Source: Labilithrix sp. (GTDB lineage Bacteria; Myxococcota_A; Polyangia; Polyangiales; Polyangiaceae). From it: DNA of 64,000 nt. The stretch's first letter is position 1; every line of letters begins with the position of its first letter. A program made the translations under genes and the position numbers. The stretch covers positions 1 to 64,000 of the forward strand of contig JAHBWA010000010.1 of NCBI GenBank assembly GCA_019637195.1, in the 5' to 3' direction. Positions 28,263 through 35,792 of the stretch are shown here, in pieces. The notes beneath the pieces are model-generated. The model saw nothing but the letters and a program-made list of their open reading frames with translations, made no database searches and was not told the origin of the DNA.

Positions 28263-28703
28263 TCAACCCGGGCGCGTCGACGAGGGCGCGGGCGGATCGT
28301 CGGCGGGCTCGCTCCCCTGAAGCGGCGAGCGTCGGGTCAGGCGCTCCGCCGCGACGAGCTCGCTCGACGCGAAGAGCGCGCAGTCGCAGTAGCCTTGCCG
28401 CGCGATGTCCGCGTGGTGGGGCTTGCACGGGCACACCATGTCCGAGCCCTTGGTCTTCGACTCCTCGACGGACGCGCAGGGGCAGTACATCCGGCCGTGC
28501 GCGACGAGGTTGTCCGCCAGCCCTTGGACGACGTTCTCGACGACGGCAGCCTCGGGATAGAGCTCGTAGCGCCCCTTCTCGACGTACGTGGCGACGAACT
28601 TCCGAACGCGACGGAGCGCCAGCGCCCGCTCGTCGGCGCGATCGGGCTCGCCCGCGCCCGGCGTCCCGGGCGCGCCTCCGTCTCCTCGACGCGCTTCGCC
28701 CAT
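28263..28703 (-). CDS. Ferredoxin-thioredoxin reductase catalytic-chain-like Fe-S protein
   Basis: This 146-aa protein contains the three Cys pairs of the FTR catalytic subunit: YCPCASVEE, MVCPCKPHHAD and GYCDCALF, with the conserved D-I-A-x-x-G between the second and third. These ligate a 4Fe-4S cluster next to a redox-active disulfide. No variable-chain partner is present, so it may reduce thioredoxin-like proteins directly from a ferredoxin. ATG 28703 is chosen over an upstream TTG that adds a Gly/Pro-rich extension. A thioredoxin-like gene lies 650 bp away. Confidence 0.85.
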   Translation of the reverse strand: MGEARRGDGGAPGTPGAGEPDRADERALALRRVRKFVATYVEKGRYELYPEAAVVENVVQGLADNLVAHGRMYCPCASVEESKTKGSDMVCPCKPHHADIARQGYCDCALFASSELVAAERLTRRSPLQGSEPADDPPAPSSTRPG

Positions 28704-28811
28704 CCCTCGAGGATAGCCGCCGCCGGCCCCCGGCTCGCCAGACAAACGACAGAAGGCGAGCTTGCCGCAGTGGCAAGCCCGCCGAGCTCGGCAGATGCGC
28801 GAGGCGCTGCT

Positions 28812-28830
28812 CGCGAGCGTGACGCTCGCG
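28812..28830 (-). terminator. Hairpin after rpsU
   Basis: CGCGAGCG (28812-28819) and CGCTCGCG (28823-28830) form an 8-bp stem with a 3-base loop directly after the rpsU stop. There is no T-run, so termination is inferred from position and stem strength. Confidence 0.5.
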
Positions 28831-28837
28831 GGGTATC

Positions 28838-29071
28838 TCAGCCCTTCGGCGGCGCCGCGTCGAGCTTCGCGCGCTTGCGGCGGCGACGAGCGGCCTCCGC
28901 CTGCTTCTTGCGGCGCTTCACGCTCGGCTTCATGTAGTGGCGGCGCATCTTGAGCTCACGAAGGACGCCCTCCGAGGCGAGCTTCCGCTTGAGCATCTTG
29001 ATGGCGCGCTCGATCCCGCGGTCGCTGACCACGACCTCGAGCGGCTTGCACTGGACGGCATCACTCGGCAT
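28838..29071 (-). CDS. rpsU: 30S ribosomal protein bS21
   Basis: This 77-aa protein has the bS21 pattern: a short strand (PLEVVVSDRG), FxRAL-like helix (IERAIKMLKRKLASEG), VLRELKMRRHYMKPSVKRRKK and a very basic tail. bS21 binds the small subunit near the Shine-Dalgarno helix and aids initiation. ATG 29071 follows AGGAGA. The C-terminal extension (LDAAPPKG) is slightly longer than in enterobacteria. Confidence 0.95.
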   Translation of the reverse strand: MPSDAVQCKPLEVVVSDRGIERAIKMLKRKLASEGVLRELKMRRHYMKPSVKRRKKQAEAARRRRKRAKLDAAPPKG

Positions 29072-29093
29072 CTGTCGAAAATCTCCTGAGAAT

Positions 29094-29109
29094 CGTGACC
29101 CCAGTCACG
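29094..29109 (-). promoter_or_regulatory. Short hairpin in the rpsU leader
   Basis: CGTGAC and GTCACG pair perfectly around a 4-base loop about 13 bp before the rpsU Shine-Dalgarno site. It could affect translation of rpsU, but no known leader motif is recognised. Confidence 0.3.
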
Positions 29110-29404
29110 ACGAAGGACCGGACGGATACCACGGCCCATCCGCCGTCGCTAGGGAATATGCAGTGTTTCGGGCGGGCGCGGCCGCCCCCGCCCGCCGTCG
29201 CAGGTCCGAGGAATAGCCGCGGCGCAGGCTCGTTCACCCTCGGGACTTCGCGTCCCGCCGAGCTTTGTCGACCTCTTCCGTTTCCGCGCCCTGCGAGCGG
29301 CCCGGGCGCGCCGTTCTCCCGGACGATCGCTCCTTCATGGTCGAAAGGCGCGGGTTGGGCGTAGTCTTCGATGGCTCGAGGAAGGCTCGGAGCGACCGGC
29401 AACC
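29110..29404. other. Non-coding region between divergent rpsU and a Ser/Thr kinase gene
   Basis: About 295 bp without a credible gene. It should hold the divergent promoters, but I see no clear -35/-10 pair on either strand. Confidence 0.5.
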
Positions 29405-32110
29405 ATGCTCAAACCCGGTGACCTCGTCGGACCGTACGAGATCCGCGGCTTCGTGGGCCAAGGCGGCATGGGCCAGGTGTACCGTGCCTTCGACCCGCGG
29501 CTCGAACGGACCGTCGCGCTGAAGCTCATCGTCGCAGCGGACGACCCGAAGACGCCGTCGTCCCCCGAGCAGCGCTCCGGCGCGACGTCGCTCGTCGAGC
29601 TCTCGAGCCGCATGCTCCGCGAGGCGCGCGCGGTCGCGTCGCTCAGCCACCCGAACGTGGTGGCCATCTACGACGTCGGCGAGTCGGACGGCCGGCTCTA
29701 CCTCGCGATGGAGTACGTCGTCGGCTCGTCGCTCAGGAACCTGGTCGGCAACGTCGAGCTGCCGCTCTCGCGGCGCGTCCGCTGGCTCATCGACGTGGCG
29801 CGCGCGCTCGAGGCCGCGCACAAGGCTGGGATCGTCCACCGCGACGTGAAGCCCGAGAACGTCATGATCCGCGAGGACGGCGGCGTGAAGGTCCTCGACT
29901 TCGGCATCGCGCGGCGCACCGTGAACCGCTCGCCCGACGAGCAGCACGCCGTCGACACCGTGACCGGCGGCGGCGCGATCGTCGGCACGCCGGTGTACAT
30001 GGCGCCCGAGCAGATCAAGGGTGGAGACGTCGACGCGCGGACCGACCAGTTCGGCTGGGCGGTGATGGCCTACGAGCTCGTCACCGGCGAACGCCCCTGG
30101 GTGGAGACGGGCGACGTCCTAAGCCTCGTCGCGAACATCCTCACCGAGGCGCCGCGCTCGATCCGAGCGAAGACGGAGGACGTCCCGTCGGTCGTGGAGG
30201 AGACGGTGATGCGCGCGCTCGCGAAGGATCCGAGCCAGAGGTTCGCGTCGATGGCCGACGTCGCCGACGCGCTCGAGCCGTTCGCGTCGCTCGCGACGGG
30301 AGGCGACCGCGTGCGCGTCACGCCGCGCCCGCGCGCCGAGGACGACCCTGCGTACGCAGCCACGACGCGCGTCCCCACGACCGTGTCGATCGAGCCGGCG
30401 GCGAACGACGAGGACGCTCGCGTCGAGCCGGCGTCCCCGAAGCGACGGGCGCTCGCGCTGGCGCTCCCGCTCGTGCTCCTCGGCGCGCTCGCGGCGACGG
30501 TCTACGTCGTGAAGACGCGGAGCGAACGCCCACGCGTGCCGAGCGTCCCCACCGTCGCGCATACGCCGAGCGCGCCTCGCCCGCTCTCGACGGTCCCCCA
30601 GGCCGAGACCGCGTACCGGGAGGCGATGAGCCTCTGGCGCGACGGCGCGACGGCGAAGGCGCGAGCGGCCCTCGGGCGCGCGATCGAGCTCGATCCGACG
30701 TTCGCGGCCGCCCACCTCCAGCTCGCGCTCCAGCACGCCTCGGCGAACGACCTGCCGGCCGCGCAGGCCTCGTTCCAGAGCGCGTACGAGCATCGCCACA
30801 TGCTCTTGCCGCGCGACGAGCGGCTGCTCGAGGCGAGCGAGCCGTTCATCCGCGCGGCGCCCGACGTCGAGGAGTGGGAGACGCGAATGACCTCGGCGGT
30901 CTTCCAGCACCCGCGCGACCCGGAGCTCCAGTTCTACCTCGGCCGCGCGCGGCAGCACGAGGGCGACCACGAAGGCGCGAAGGCGGCGTTCGAAGCAGCG
31001 TTGCGCCTCGACGAGGGCTTCATCCCGGCCCTCGCCGCGACGGCGAAGAGCGACAAGAGCCTCGGGAACGTCGCCGAAGGCCTCGCGACGACCGAGCGCT
31101 GCATCAAGCGCTCCCCGGTCGCTTCGACCTGCGTGGAGACGCGCTACGAGCTGCTGTTCGCCGCGGGGGAGTGCCGGCGCGCGAAGGACGAGGCGACGCG
31201 CTGGGGCTCGCTCGAGCCGCAGTCCCCGCGCCCGTTCGCGAGCCTGGCGCGCGCGCTCCACGCCGACGGCGCGCCCCGCCCGAGCGTAGAGGAGGTCCTC
31301 TCCCGGCGCTGGAGCTTGGTCCCCGAAGGCACGCGCAAGCAGGCGGAGCTCTGGGACACGGCGCTGCTCGCCGTGCTCGACGGCGATCTCCCGCGCGCCG
31401 ACGAGCTCGCGCGCGAATACGACGCCGGACTCCCGCACGGGGCCGACTCCTACGATCACGCCGAGCCCGGCCGGCTCCGCGTCAACGTGCTCATGGAGAT
31501 GGACAGAATGAAGGACGCCGCGAAGGCCGCGCGCACCTTCCTCGACCGGATGGCGGCTTGGCCGAGCTACCCGTTCGCACCCGATCCGAGCATCGCGTTC
31601 TACGAGCCGCTCTACCGCGACGGCGAGATCACGAAAGAGGAGCTCGAGGCGCGCCGCGCCGACTGGCTCGAGCGCGAGCGACGCCGCACGAGCGAGGGCC
31701 GCAGCGCGCGCGATCCGTGGACCGCCTGGGCGACCGTCTACGGAAGCTTCGCCGAGTCGCGCGAGGAGGCCGCGGAGGCCCTCGCGCGCGCGCCGGAGGA
31801 CGAGAGCGACCCCGGCGGCGCCCACGGGCTGTTCGTCGACTTCGCGCTCGGGAAGGTCTACGCGCTGACAGGCCGATGGGGCAAGGCCACAGCCCACCTC
31901 GAGCGCGTCGTCTCGAGCTGCGCCGCGTTCGACGGTGTGATGCTGATCGCCAAGGCGCGCCTCTACCTCGCGCAGGCGCACGAGGCGAAGGGCGACCTCG
32001 CCGCGGCGAGGTCCAACTACGAGAAGATCCTCGCGACGTGGCCGAAGGCGACCACGTCGCGGACGGTCGCGCGGGCGACCGAGCGCCTCGCGACGATGAG
32101 TCGGGACTGA
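29405..32110 (+). CDS. Ser/Thr protein kinase with C-terminal TPR-like region
   Basis: This 901-aa protein begins with a kinase domain (about residues 10-300): Gly loop VGQGGMGQV, Lys in VALKLI, catalytic HRDVKPENV, VLDFGIAR and MAPEQIKGG. A single membrane helix follows near residue 355 (LALALPLVLLGALAATVYVV). The remaining 500 residues are helical repeats with the TPR look (AYREAMSLWRDGATAKARAA, FYLGRARQHEGDHEGAKAAF, LYLAQAHEAKGDLAAARSNY). The kinase faces the cytoplasm and the TPR part the other side. The substrate is unknown. ATG 29405. Confidence 0.93.
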   Translation: MLKPGDLVGPYEIRGFVGQGGMGQVYRAFDPRLERTVALKLIVAADDPKTPSSPEQRSGATSLVELSSRMLREARAVASLSHPNVVAIYDVGESDGRLYLAMEYVVGSSLRNLVGNVELPLSRRVRWLIDVARALEAAHKAGIVHRDVKPENVMIREDGGVKVLDFGIARRTVNRSPDEQHAVDTVTGGGAIVGTPVYMAPEQIKGGDVDARTDQFGWAVMAYELVTGERPWVETGDVLSLVANILTEAPRSIRAKTEDVPSVVEETVMRALAKDPSQRFASMADVADALEPFASLATGGDRVRVTPRPRAEDDPAYAATTRVPTTVSIEPAANDEDARVEPASPKRRALALALPLVLLGALAATVYVVKTRSERPRVPSVPTVAHTPSAPRPLSTVPQAETAYREAMSLWRDGATAKARAALGRAIELDPTFAAAHLQLALQHASANDLPAAQASFQSAYEHRHMLLPRDERLLEASEPFIRAAPDVEEWETRMTSAVFQHPRDPELQFYLGRARQHEGDHEGAKAAFEAALRLDEGFIPALAATAKSDKSLGNVAEGLATTERCIKRSPVASTCVETRYELLFAAGECRRAKDEATRWGSLEPQSPRPFASLARALHADGAPRPSVEEVLSRRWSLVPEGTRKQAELWDTALLAVLDGDLPRADELAREYDAGLPHGADSYDHAEPGRLRVNVLMEMDRMKDAAKAARTFLDRMAAWPSYPFAPDPSIAFYEPLYRDGEITKEELEARRADWLERERRRTSEGRSARDPWTAWATVYGSFAESREEAAEALARAPEDESDPGGAHGLFVDFALGKVYALTGRWGKATAHLERVVSSCAAFDGVMLIAKARLYLAQAHEAKGDLAAARSNYEKILATWPKATTSRTVARATERLATMSRD

Positions 32111-32134
32111 CGCGCGCGCGTCCGCGACGCGCGT
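32110..32134. terminator. Hairpin between convergent genes
   Basis: ACGCGCG (32110-32116) and CGCGCGT (32128-32134) can pair across the 38-bp gap between two convergent stops. A bidirectional terminator is plausible though no T-run is seen. Confidence 0.35.
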
Positions 32135-32148
32135 GAGCCTCGACTCGC

Positions 32149-32607
32149 TCAGGCCGCGCGCTTGCGGCGACCGCGAGCGCGACGCTTCCCCGCGCCGGCT
32201 TCGCCCTTCGCGCCGGCGAAATACGTCGTGGCGCGCTTCTGTCCCGACTTGGAAATGCGCCCCGCGGCGAGGGCGTCGCCGAGCGGGCGCGGCAGCTCCT
32301 TCGCCTGGCACGCGAGCGCCTCGCGGATCTGCTCGGCGCGAAGGCCCTCCGGGCTCTTCTCGAGCAGCGCGACGATCTCGTCGACCACCTGCGCGATGTC
32401 GGCCGGCGAGCGGCGCCCCAGGCGGCCGCCGCGTCCACGCTTGCGACCGGCGACCTCGGCGACCGCCGGGCGCGCGCCGCGTCCACCGCGGCGGCCGAGG
32501 CCGCTGACGTCCGTGAGCTCGTCGATCGATGCAGCGCGCAGCGCGCTGATGATGCTCGTCGCGAATTCCCTGGCGAGGCCCTCGATCGTGCTCTTCAGAT
32601 TGCTCAT
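32149..32607 (-). CDS. Small basic DNA-binding protein with winged-helix-like domain
   Basis: This 152-aa protein has a helical N-terminus (FATSIISALRAASIDELTD), a Gly/Arg-rich linker (GRRGGRGAR), a helix-turn-helix-like segment (IVALLEKSPEGLRAEQIREA) and a basic tail (KRRARGRRKRAA). The arrangement suggests nucleoid or regulatory DNA binding. ATG 32607 follows a moderately AT-rich leader unusual for this window. The exact family is not recognised. Confidence 0.7.
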   Translation of the reverse strand: MSNLKSTIEGLAREFATSIISALRAASIDELTDVSGLGRRGGRGARPAVAEVAGRKRGRGGRLGRRSPADIAQVVDEIVALLEKSPEGLRAEQIREALACQAKELPRPLGDALAAGRISKSGQKRATTYFAGAKGEAGAGKRRARGRRKRAA

Positions 32608-32862
32608 CACGCGAGTCCATAAAACAATCGATATCCGCCCGTAAAGAAAATCCGTATTCGACGATTTACCAAACAGTCGACCGATTCGACGGCGGGTCGT
32701 CGCCTCCGCGCGTCGCGAGGGCCGCAGCGGGCGCCCGGGGACGAGCGACGACGACGCTTTCGCCTGATGACGAGCGCGGCGTCCCGCTGGGTCAGCGACG
32801 ATCCAACTCGAGCACCGACCCGCACGGGCCGACAGGAGAACTCTGGCGCGGATGCGCTCGAG

Positions 32863-33354
32863 ATGGCACGCTTGAGCCTTCGGAGGTCCTTCGTGCGCAA
32901 ACCGATCGGCGTAGCCTTGTTCAGCTCCTTGATCGCCATCGTCATCGTCGTCGGGTGCAGCGCGCCGTCGCCGGACGGCACCTCGCTCAGCCGTGGTCGC
33001 GGCTCGAACAACGGGACGGGCGACGAGACGGATCCCGACGACGGCTCGAACCCCGCCGCCGGGGACTGCACGAATCACGACAAGGTCGATGACCGCCCCG
33101 CGTGCGATCAATGCGCGCGCGCGAGCTGCTGCGAGTTCATCCTCACGTGCGACAAGACCCCCGACTGCGGCGCGCTCCTCAAGTGCCTCGACGACTGCAA
33201 CGGCGACGTCTTCTGCCAGCTCACCTGCTCCAGCGCGCACGAGCGCGGCGGCGCCGTCCTCTCGGACGTGTCGGCCTGCGCGAAGTCGAAGTGCGAGAGC
33301 GAGTGCCCCGCGAGCACGCCCGACGCCGGCGACCTCTTCGGCGACGCCTTCTGA
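32863..33354 (+). CDS. Cys-rich lipoprotein of unknown function
   Basis: This 163-aa protein has a basic N-terminus, a hydrophobic stretch and lipobox AIVIVVGC, then an acidic linker and a Cys-rich domain (CDQCARASCCEFILTC, CLDDCNGDVFCQLTC, CAKSKCESEC) of about 14 Cys. Small lipoproteins with this Cys spacing are frequent in myxobacteria. ATG 32863 is chosen because it gives a clean signal peptide; longer in-frame starts do not. Likely exported and disulfide-bonded. Confidence 0.8.
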   Translation: MARLSLRRSFVRKPIGVALFSSLIAIVIVVGCSAPSPDGTSLSRGRGSNNGTGDETDPDDGSNPAAGDCTNHDKVDDRPACDQCARASCCEFILTCDKTPDCGALLKCLDDCNGDVFCQLTCSSAHERGGAVLSDVSACAKSKCESECPASTPDAGDLFGDAF

Positions 33355-33473
33355 CGACCGCCGTTCTCACCCTTGCTCGCGTGCGGCCCGCGGGCACGTG
33401 AAGGCGTGGCCACGATCTTGTCATCCGGGTTGCGTGGGCCGCGCTCTTGCGGGACGCTCTTCTTCGTCGACAC
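33108..33473 (-). CDS. Uncertain small basic protein antisense to the lipoprotein gene
   Basis: GTG 33473 is preceded by a very strong GGAGGTGA. The first 40 codons (MSTKKSVPQERGPRN onward) lie outside any other gene and have high third-position GC. The remainder overlaps the lipoprotein gene on the other strand. It may be a real overlapping gene, a gene cut short by decay, or chance. No family is recognised. Confidence 0.3.
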   Translation of the reverse strand: MSTKKSVPQERGPRNPDDKIVATPSRARGPHASKGENGGRQKASPKRSPASGVLAGHSLSHFDFAQADTSERTAPPRSCALEQVSWQKTSPLQSSRHLRSAPQSGVLSHVRMNSQQLARAH

Positions 33474-33493
33474 GGCTCACCTCCGTGTTGCCT

Positions 33494-33525
33494 GACGCCC
33501 TCGGTGCTTGAACACCGGGGGCGTC
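33494..33525 (-). terminator. Strong hairpin between two small genes
   Basis: GACGCCC (33494-33500) and CGGTG (33502-33506) pair with CACCG and GGGCGTC (to 33525) around the loop CTTGAA. The result is a 12-pair stem plus one wobble. It lies after the 33569 gene and before the strong Shine-Dalgarno at about 33481, on the minus strand. It may end the upstream operon or control the downstream start. Confidence 0.5.
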
Positions 33526-33568
33526 GATCCATGGACGCTCCGGCGCGGGCCGGACGTCAACCGCGTCG

Positions 33569-33853
33569 TCAGTCCGCCGGGACGGGCGGCGCGGACGTCA
33601 CCATGATGAACACGACGCGCGCGTCGTCGGCGCGGAACCAGAGCCAGAGGTTCTGGCCTGCGACGCGGCGCACGAGGGCAGCGTCGGTAGGCGGGATCGT
33701 GCCGACGACGTCGAACGGCGTGGGCAGGGCGGGCGCCTCGCAGATCGAGCGGATGGTCCGGCCGACGGCTTCCATCGCCGGCGTGCCCGCGACGACGCCG
33801 AGCGCGCGGAGCCGGGCGATGAAACGCGGCTTCAGCGCAGCGACGCGGGACAC
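33569..33853 (-). CDS. Small RelE/ParE-toxin-like protein (tentative)
   Basis: This 94-aa protein has helices at the N-terminus (FIARLRALGVV), then R-x-x-x-Q-N-L-W-L-W-F-R and VVFIMVTSAPPVP near the end. A helical start followed by a strand-strand C-terminus is reminiscent of RelE/ParE-fold toxins. Its GTG start lies within the last codons of the upstream 57-aa gene (22-bp overlap), as in toxin-antitoxin operons. The match is by eye and weak. Confidence 0.5.
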   Translation of the reverse strand: MSRVAALKPRFIARLRALGVVAGTPAMEAVGRTIRSICEAPALPTPFDVVGTIPPTDAALVRRVAGQNLWLWFRADDARVVFIMVTSAPPVPAD

Positions 33854-34005
33854 TCGCCGGTCTCGGCCCAGCGACGGAGCTCGTCGGGGCCGAGCTCGAC
33901 CTCGCCCGGCTCGCGCAGAGCGCGCGCGAGCTCGTCGTGATCCTCCGCGGAGGCGGGGACCAGGGGGCGAATTTCACGCTTCGACTCCGGACCCATGGCC
34001 TTCAT
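33832..34005 (-). CDS. Small acidic partner protein, antitoxin-like (tentative)
   Basis: This 57-aa protein, MKAMGPESKREIRPLVPAS onward, is acidic with a helical middle (AEDHDELARALREPGEVEL) and ends in ELRRWAETGECPASLR. It overlaps the downstream 94-aa gene by 22 bp. The order small acidic then small basic/hydrophobic protein fits a toxin-antitoxin pair. ATG 34005 is used; an upstream GTG at 34050 is possible. Confidence 0.5.
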   Translation of the reverse strand: MKAMGPESKREIRPLVPASAEDHDELARALREPGEVELGPDELRRWAETGECPASLR

Positions 34006-34062
34006 TCTGCCACGCCGAAGCCCTCCCGACCACGAGGAACGCGGCTGCACGCACCGCGGCGC

Positions 34063-34239
34063 TCATCGCCGCGGCAGCTCGCGCCGCGGCAGCGGGACGA
34101 CGTTGCTCGAGCTCGCGAGGCGGCGCGCCTCGAGCTCCCTCGCGAGCTGCGCGACGACGTCGAAGCGCCCGGCAGCGGCCGCGGCCTCGAGCGCCTTCGC
34201 GATCGCGCGCTCGAGCGCGTCCGAGTCCGAGCGGGCCAT
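34063..34239 (-). CDS. Small helical protein of unknown function
   Basis: This 58-aa protein (ERAIAKALEAAAAAGRFDVV, LARELEARR) is almost entirely helical and Ala/Arg/Glu-rich. It follows tRNA-Leu on the same strand. Composition fits a genuine small protein, but no family is recognised. Confidence 0.45.
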   Translation of the reverse strand: MARSDSDALERAIAKALEAAAAAGRFDVVAQLARELEARRLASSSNVVPLPRRELPRR

Positions 34240-34305
34240 GCTCGTGGTCCGCTCGTTCCGTCGCCCCGGCGGCCGCGCCCGTTTCGTGAGCGATCTCGCT
34301 CGAGG

Positions 34306-34387
34306 TACCGAAGGAGGGACTCGAACCCTCACGCCTTGTGGGCGGCGGATTTTGAATCCGCTGCGTCTACCGTTCCGCCACTTCGGC
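34306..34387 (-). tRNA. tRNA-Leu (CAA)
   Basis: The acceptor stem GCCGAAG (34387-34381) pairs with CTTCGGT with one terminal G-U. The anticodon stem GCGGA/TCCGC encloses the loop TTCAAAA, giving anticodon CAA. A long class II variable arm (CGCCCACAAGGCG region) and a GGTTCGAGTCC T-arm confirm Leu. Length is 82 bases and CCA is not encoded. Confidence 0.96.
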
Positions 34388-34522
34388 CAACGGGAGAGGT
34401 TGTTAACAGAAAGTCGCGCCGGTCGCCATCGTTCCGGAGCAGCGCGATGAACGAGAGGAGCGACGACGCGGCGTCGGACGCGGGAACCCCGGGTCCGGCG
34501 AACTGTCGTATGATGGTCGCCG

Positions 34523-35431
34523 ATGATGTCGCGTCGTAGAGCGCTCCTCGCGGGGGCCGCAGCCGCCCTCGTTGCTGTCGCCGGCGGCGCCGGGCTCGTC
34601 GGGTGCAAGGACCGCGGACTGAAGAGCTCGGAGGACGCGCGCGCCGACGTCCAGATGCTCGTCGAGCTCACCGCGAAGGACGTCGCGGAGGTCGAGCGCG
34701 GTCTGCCGGAGGGCGCGAAGAAGCTTTCCGGGCTGCTCCTGAAGGAGGTCGGCAAGGACGGCGACCCCAAGCAGAACGCGCCGGCCGTCCGGAGCGCGCT
34801 GCTCAAGATGCGGCAGCAGGTGCCGGACCTCGGCATCGCGAAGTCGACGTTCTTCGCCTTCACCGACGACAAAGGCGTCGCCATCCGCAACGACTTCGAG
34901 CACGACACGATGGCAGGCAAGGACCTCGTCAAGGGCTGGCCCGGGCTCAAGCCCGTGGTCGACGGCGCGCCCTACGCGGCGACGACGGGGCAGTTCCCCG
35001 GCACACCGAACCCCGCGGGGCCCGACCGCGAGTGGGTCGCCGCCGTGCCCGTCAAGAAGCCCGACGGCTCGGCGCAGGGCATCCTCGTCACCGGCTGGAC
35101 CTACCGGCGCTTCGCGTACCACTTGCAGGTCACGCTCCAGCGCGATCTCCAGGATCAGCTCCTCCGAAACAACGACAAGGGCAAGATGCCCATCATCTAC
35201 GTGTGCCTCTTCGACAAGGAGCACGTCTACGGCGCCGGAGCGCCCGGGGCCGTCGCGGTGCCGGAGACCAACGAGAAGGCGCTGGCCGCGGTCGGCCTCC
35301 ACGCCAAGACCGAGGCCGGCCCCGCGTCGAGCCCGCTCAAGATCACCGATCGCGACTTCGGCTGGGCAGCCGCCCGCTTGCCCAAGCTCGGACAGGACGT
35401 CGGCGTCGTCGTGCTCCGCAGCGATATCTGA
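34523..35431 (+). CDS. Periplasmic lipoprotein with sensor-like (dCache/PAS-like) fold
   Basis: This 302-aa protein has a twin-Arg-containing N-terminus (MMSRRRALLAGAAAALV) and lipobox GAGLVGC near residue 27. The body has a long first helix, then strands in STFFAFTDDKGVAIRNDFEH and GILVTGWTYRRFAYHLQV, suggestive of a double-Cache-like ligand-binding domain without attached signalling parts. No partner is adjacent. Function unknown. Confidence 0.7.
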   Translation: MMSRRRALLAGAAAALVAVAGGAGLVGCKDRGLKSSEDARADVQMLVELTAKDVAEVERGLPEGAKKLSGLLLKEVGKDGDPKQNAPAVRSALLKMRQQVPDLGIAKSTFFAFTDDKGVAIRNDFEHDTMAGKDLVKGWPGLKPVVDGAPYAATTGQFPGTPNPAGPDREWVAAVPVKKPDGSAQGILVTGWTYRRFAYHLQVTLQRDLQDQLLRNNDKGKMPIIYVCLFDKEHVYGAGAPGAVAVPETNEKALAAVGLHAKTEAGPASSPLKITDRDFGWAAARLPKLGQDVGVVVLRSDI

Positions 35432-35470
35432 GCGGCCGCTCGCCGCCGCGCGAAGCGACGCGAGCGCGTG

Positions 35471-35755
35471 TCACCGACGCCGGCCGGCGCGCGCCTTCGA
35501 GGCCGCGGCAGGCCCGGCCGCCGCTCCGCGATCCGACCCGGTCCTCCCGAGCCTGTGCAGCGCGACGATCCCGCCGAGCCACCCGAGCAGCACGAGCACG
35601 CCGCCGGTCGACCGGTCGACCGAACCTGCGATCGCCAGCCCACCCGCGATGGCCGCGCACGCGAGCACGAGGTGCCGCTTCGCGCGGTCGAACGGCGTAC
35701 GCCCCGGCGGCGCGGGCGACGAGCTCGAAACGACCGCCGCCTCGCGCTCCGCCAT
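35471..35755 (-). CDS. Small two-helix membrane protein
   Basis: This 94-aa protein has two hydrophobic segments (LVLACAAIAGGLAIAGSV and GGVLVLLGWLGGIVALHRL) and a basic Ala-rich tail. It is divergent from the phosphatase gene. No family is recognised. Confidence 0.5.
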   Translation of the reverse strand: MAEREAAVVSSSSPAPPGRTPFDRAKRHLVLACAAIAGGLAIAGSVDRSTGGVLVLLGWLGGIVALHRLGRTGSDRGAAAGPAAASKARAGRRR

Positions 35756-35792
35756 GACGTGGTTCTAGCAGACATCGTGGTAGAAGATCCCC

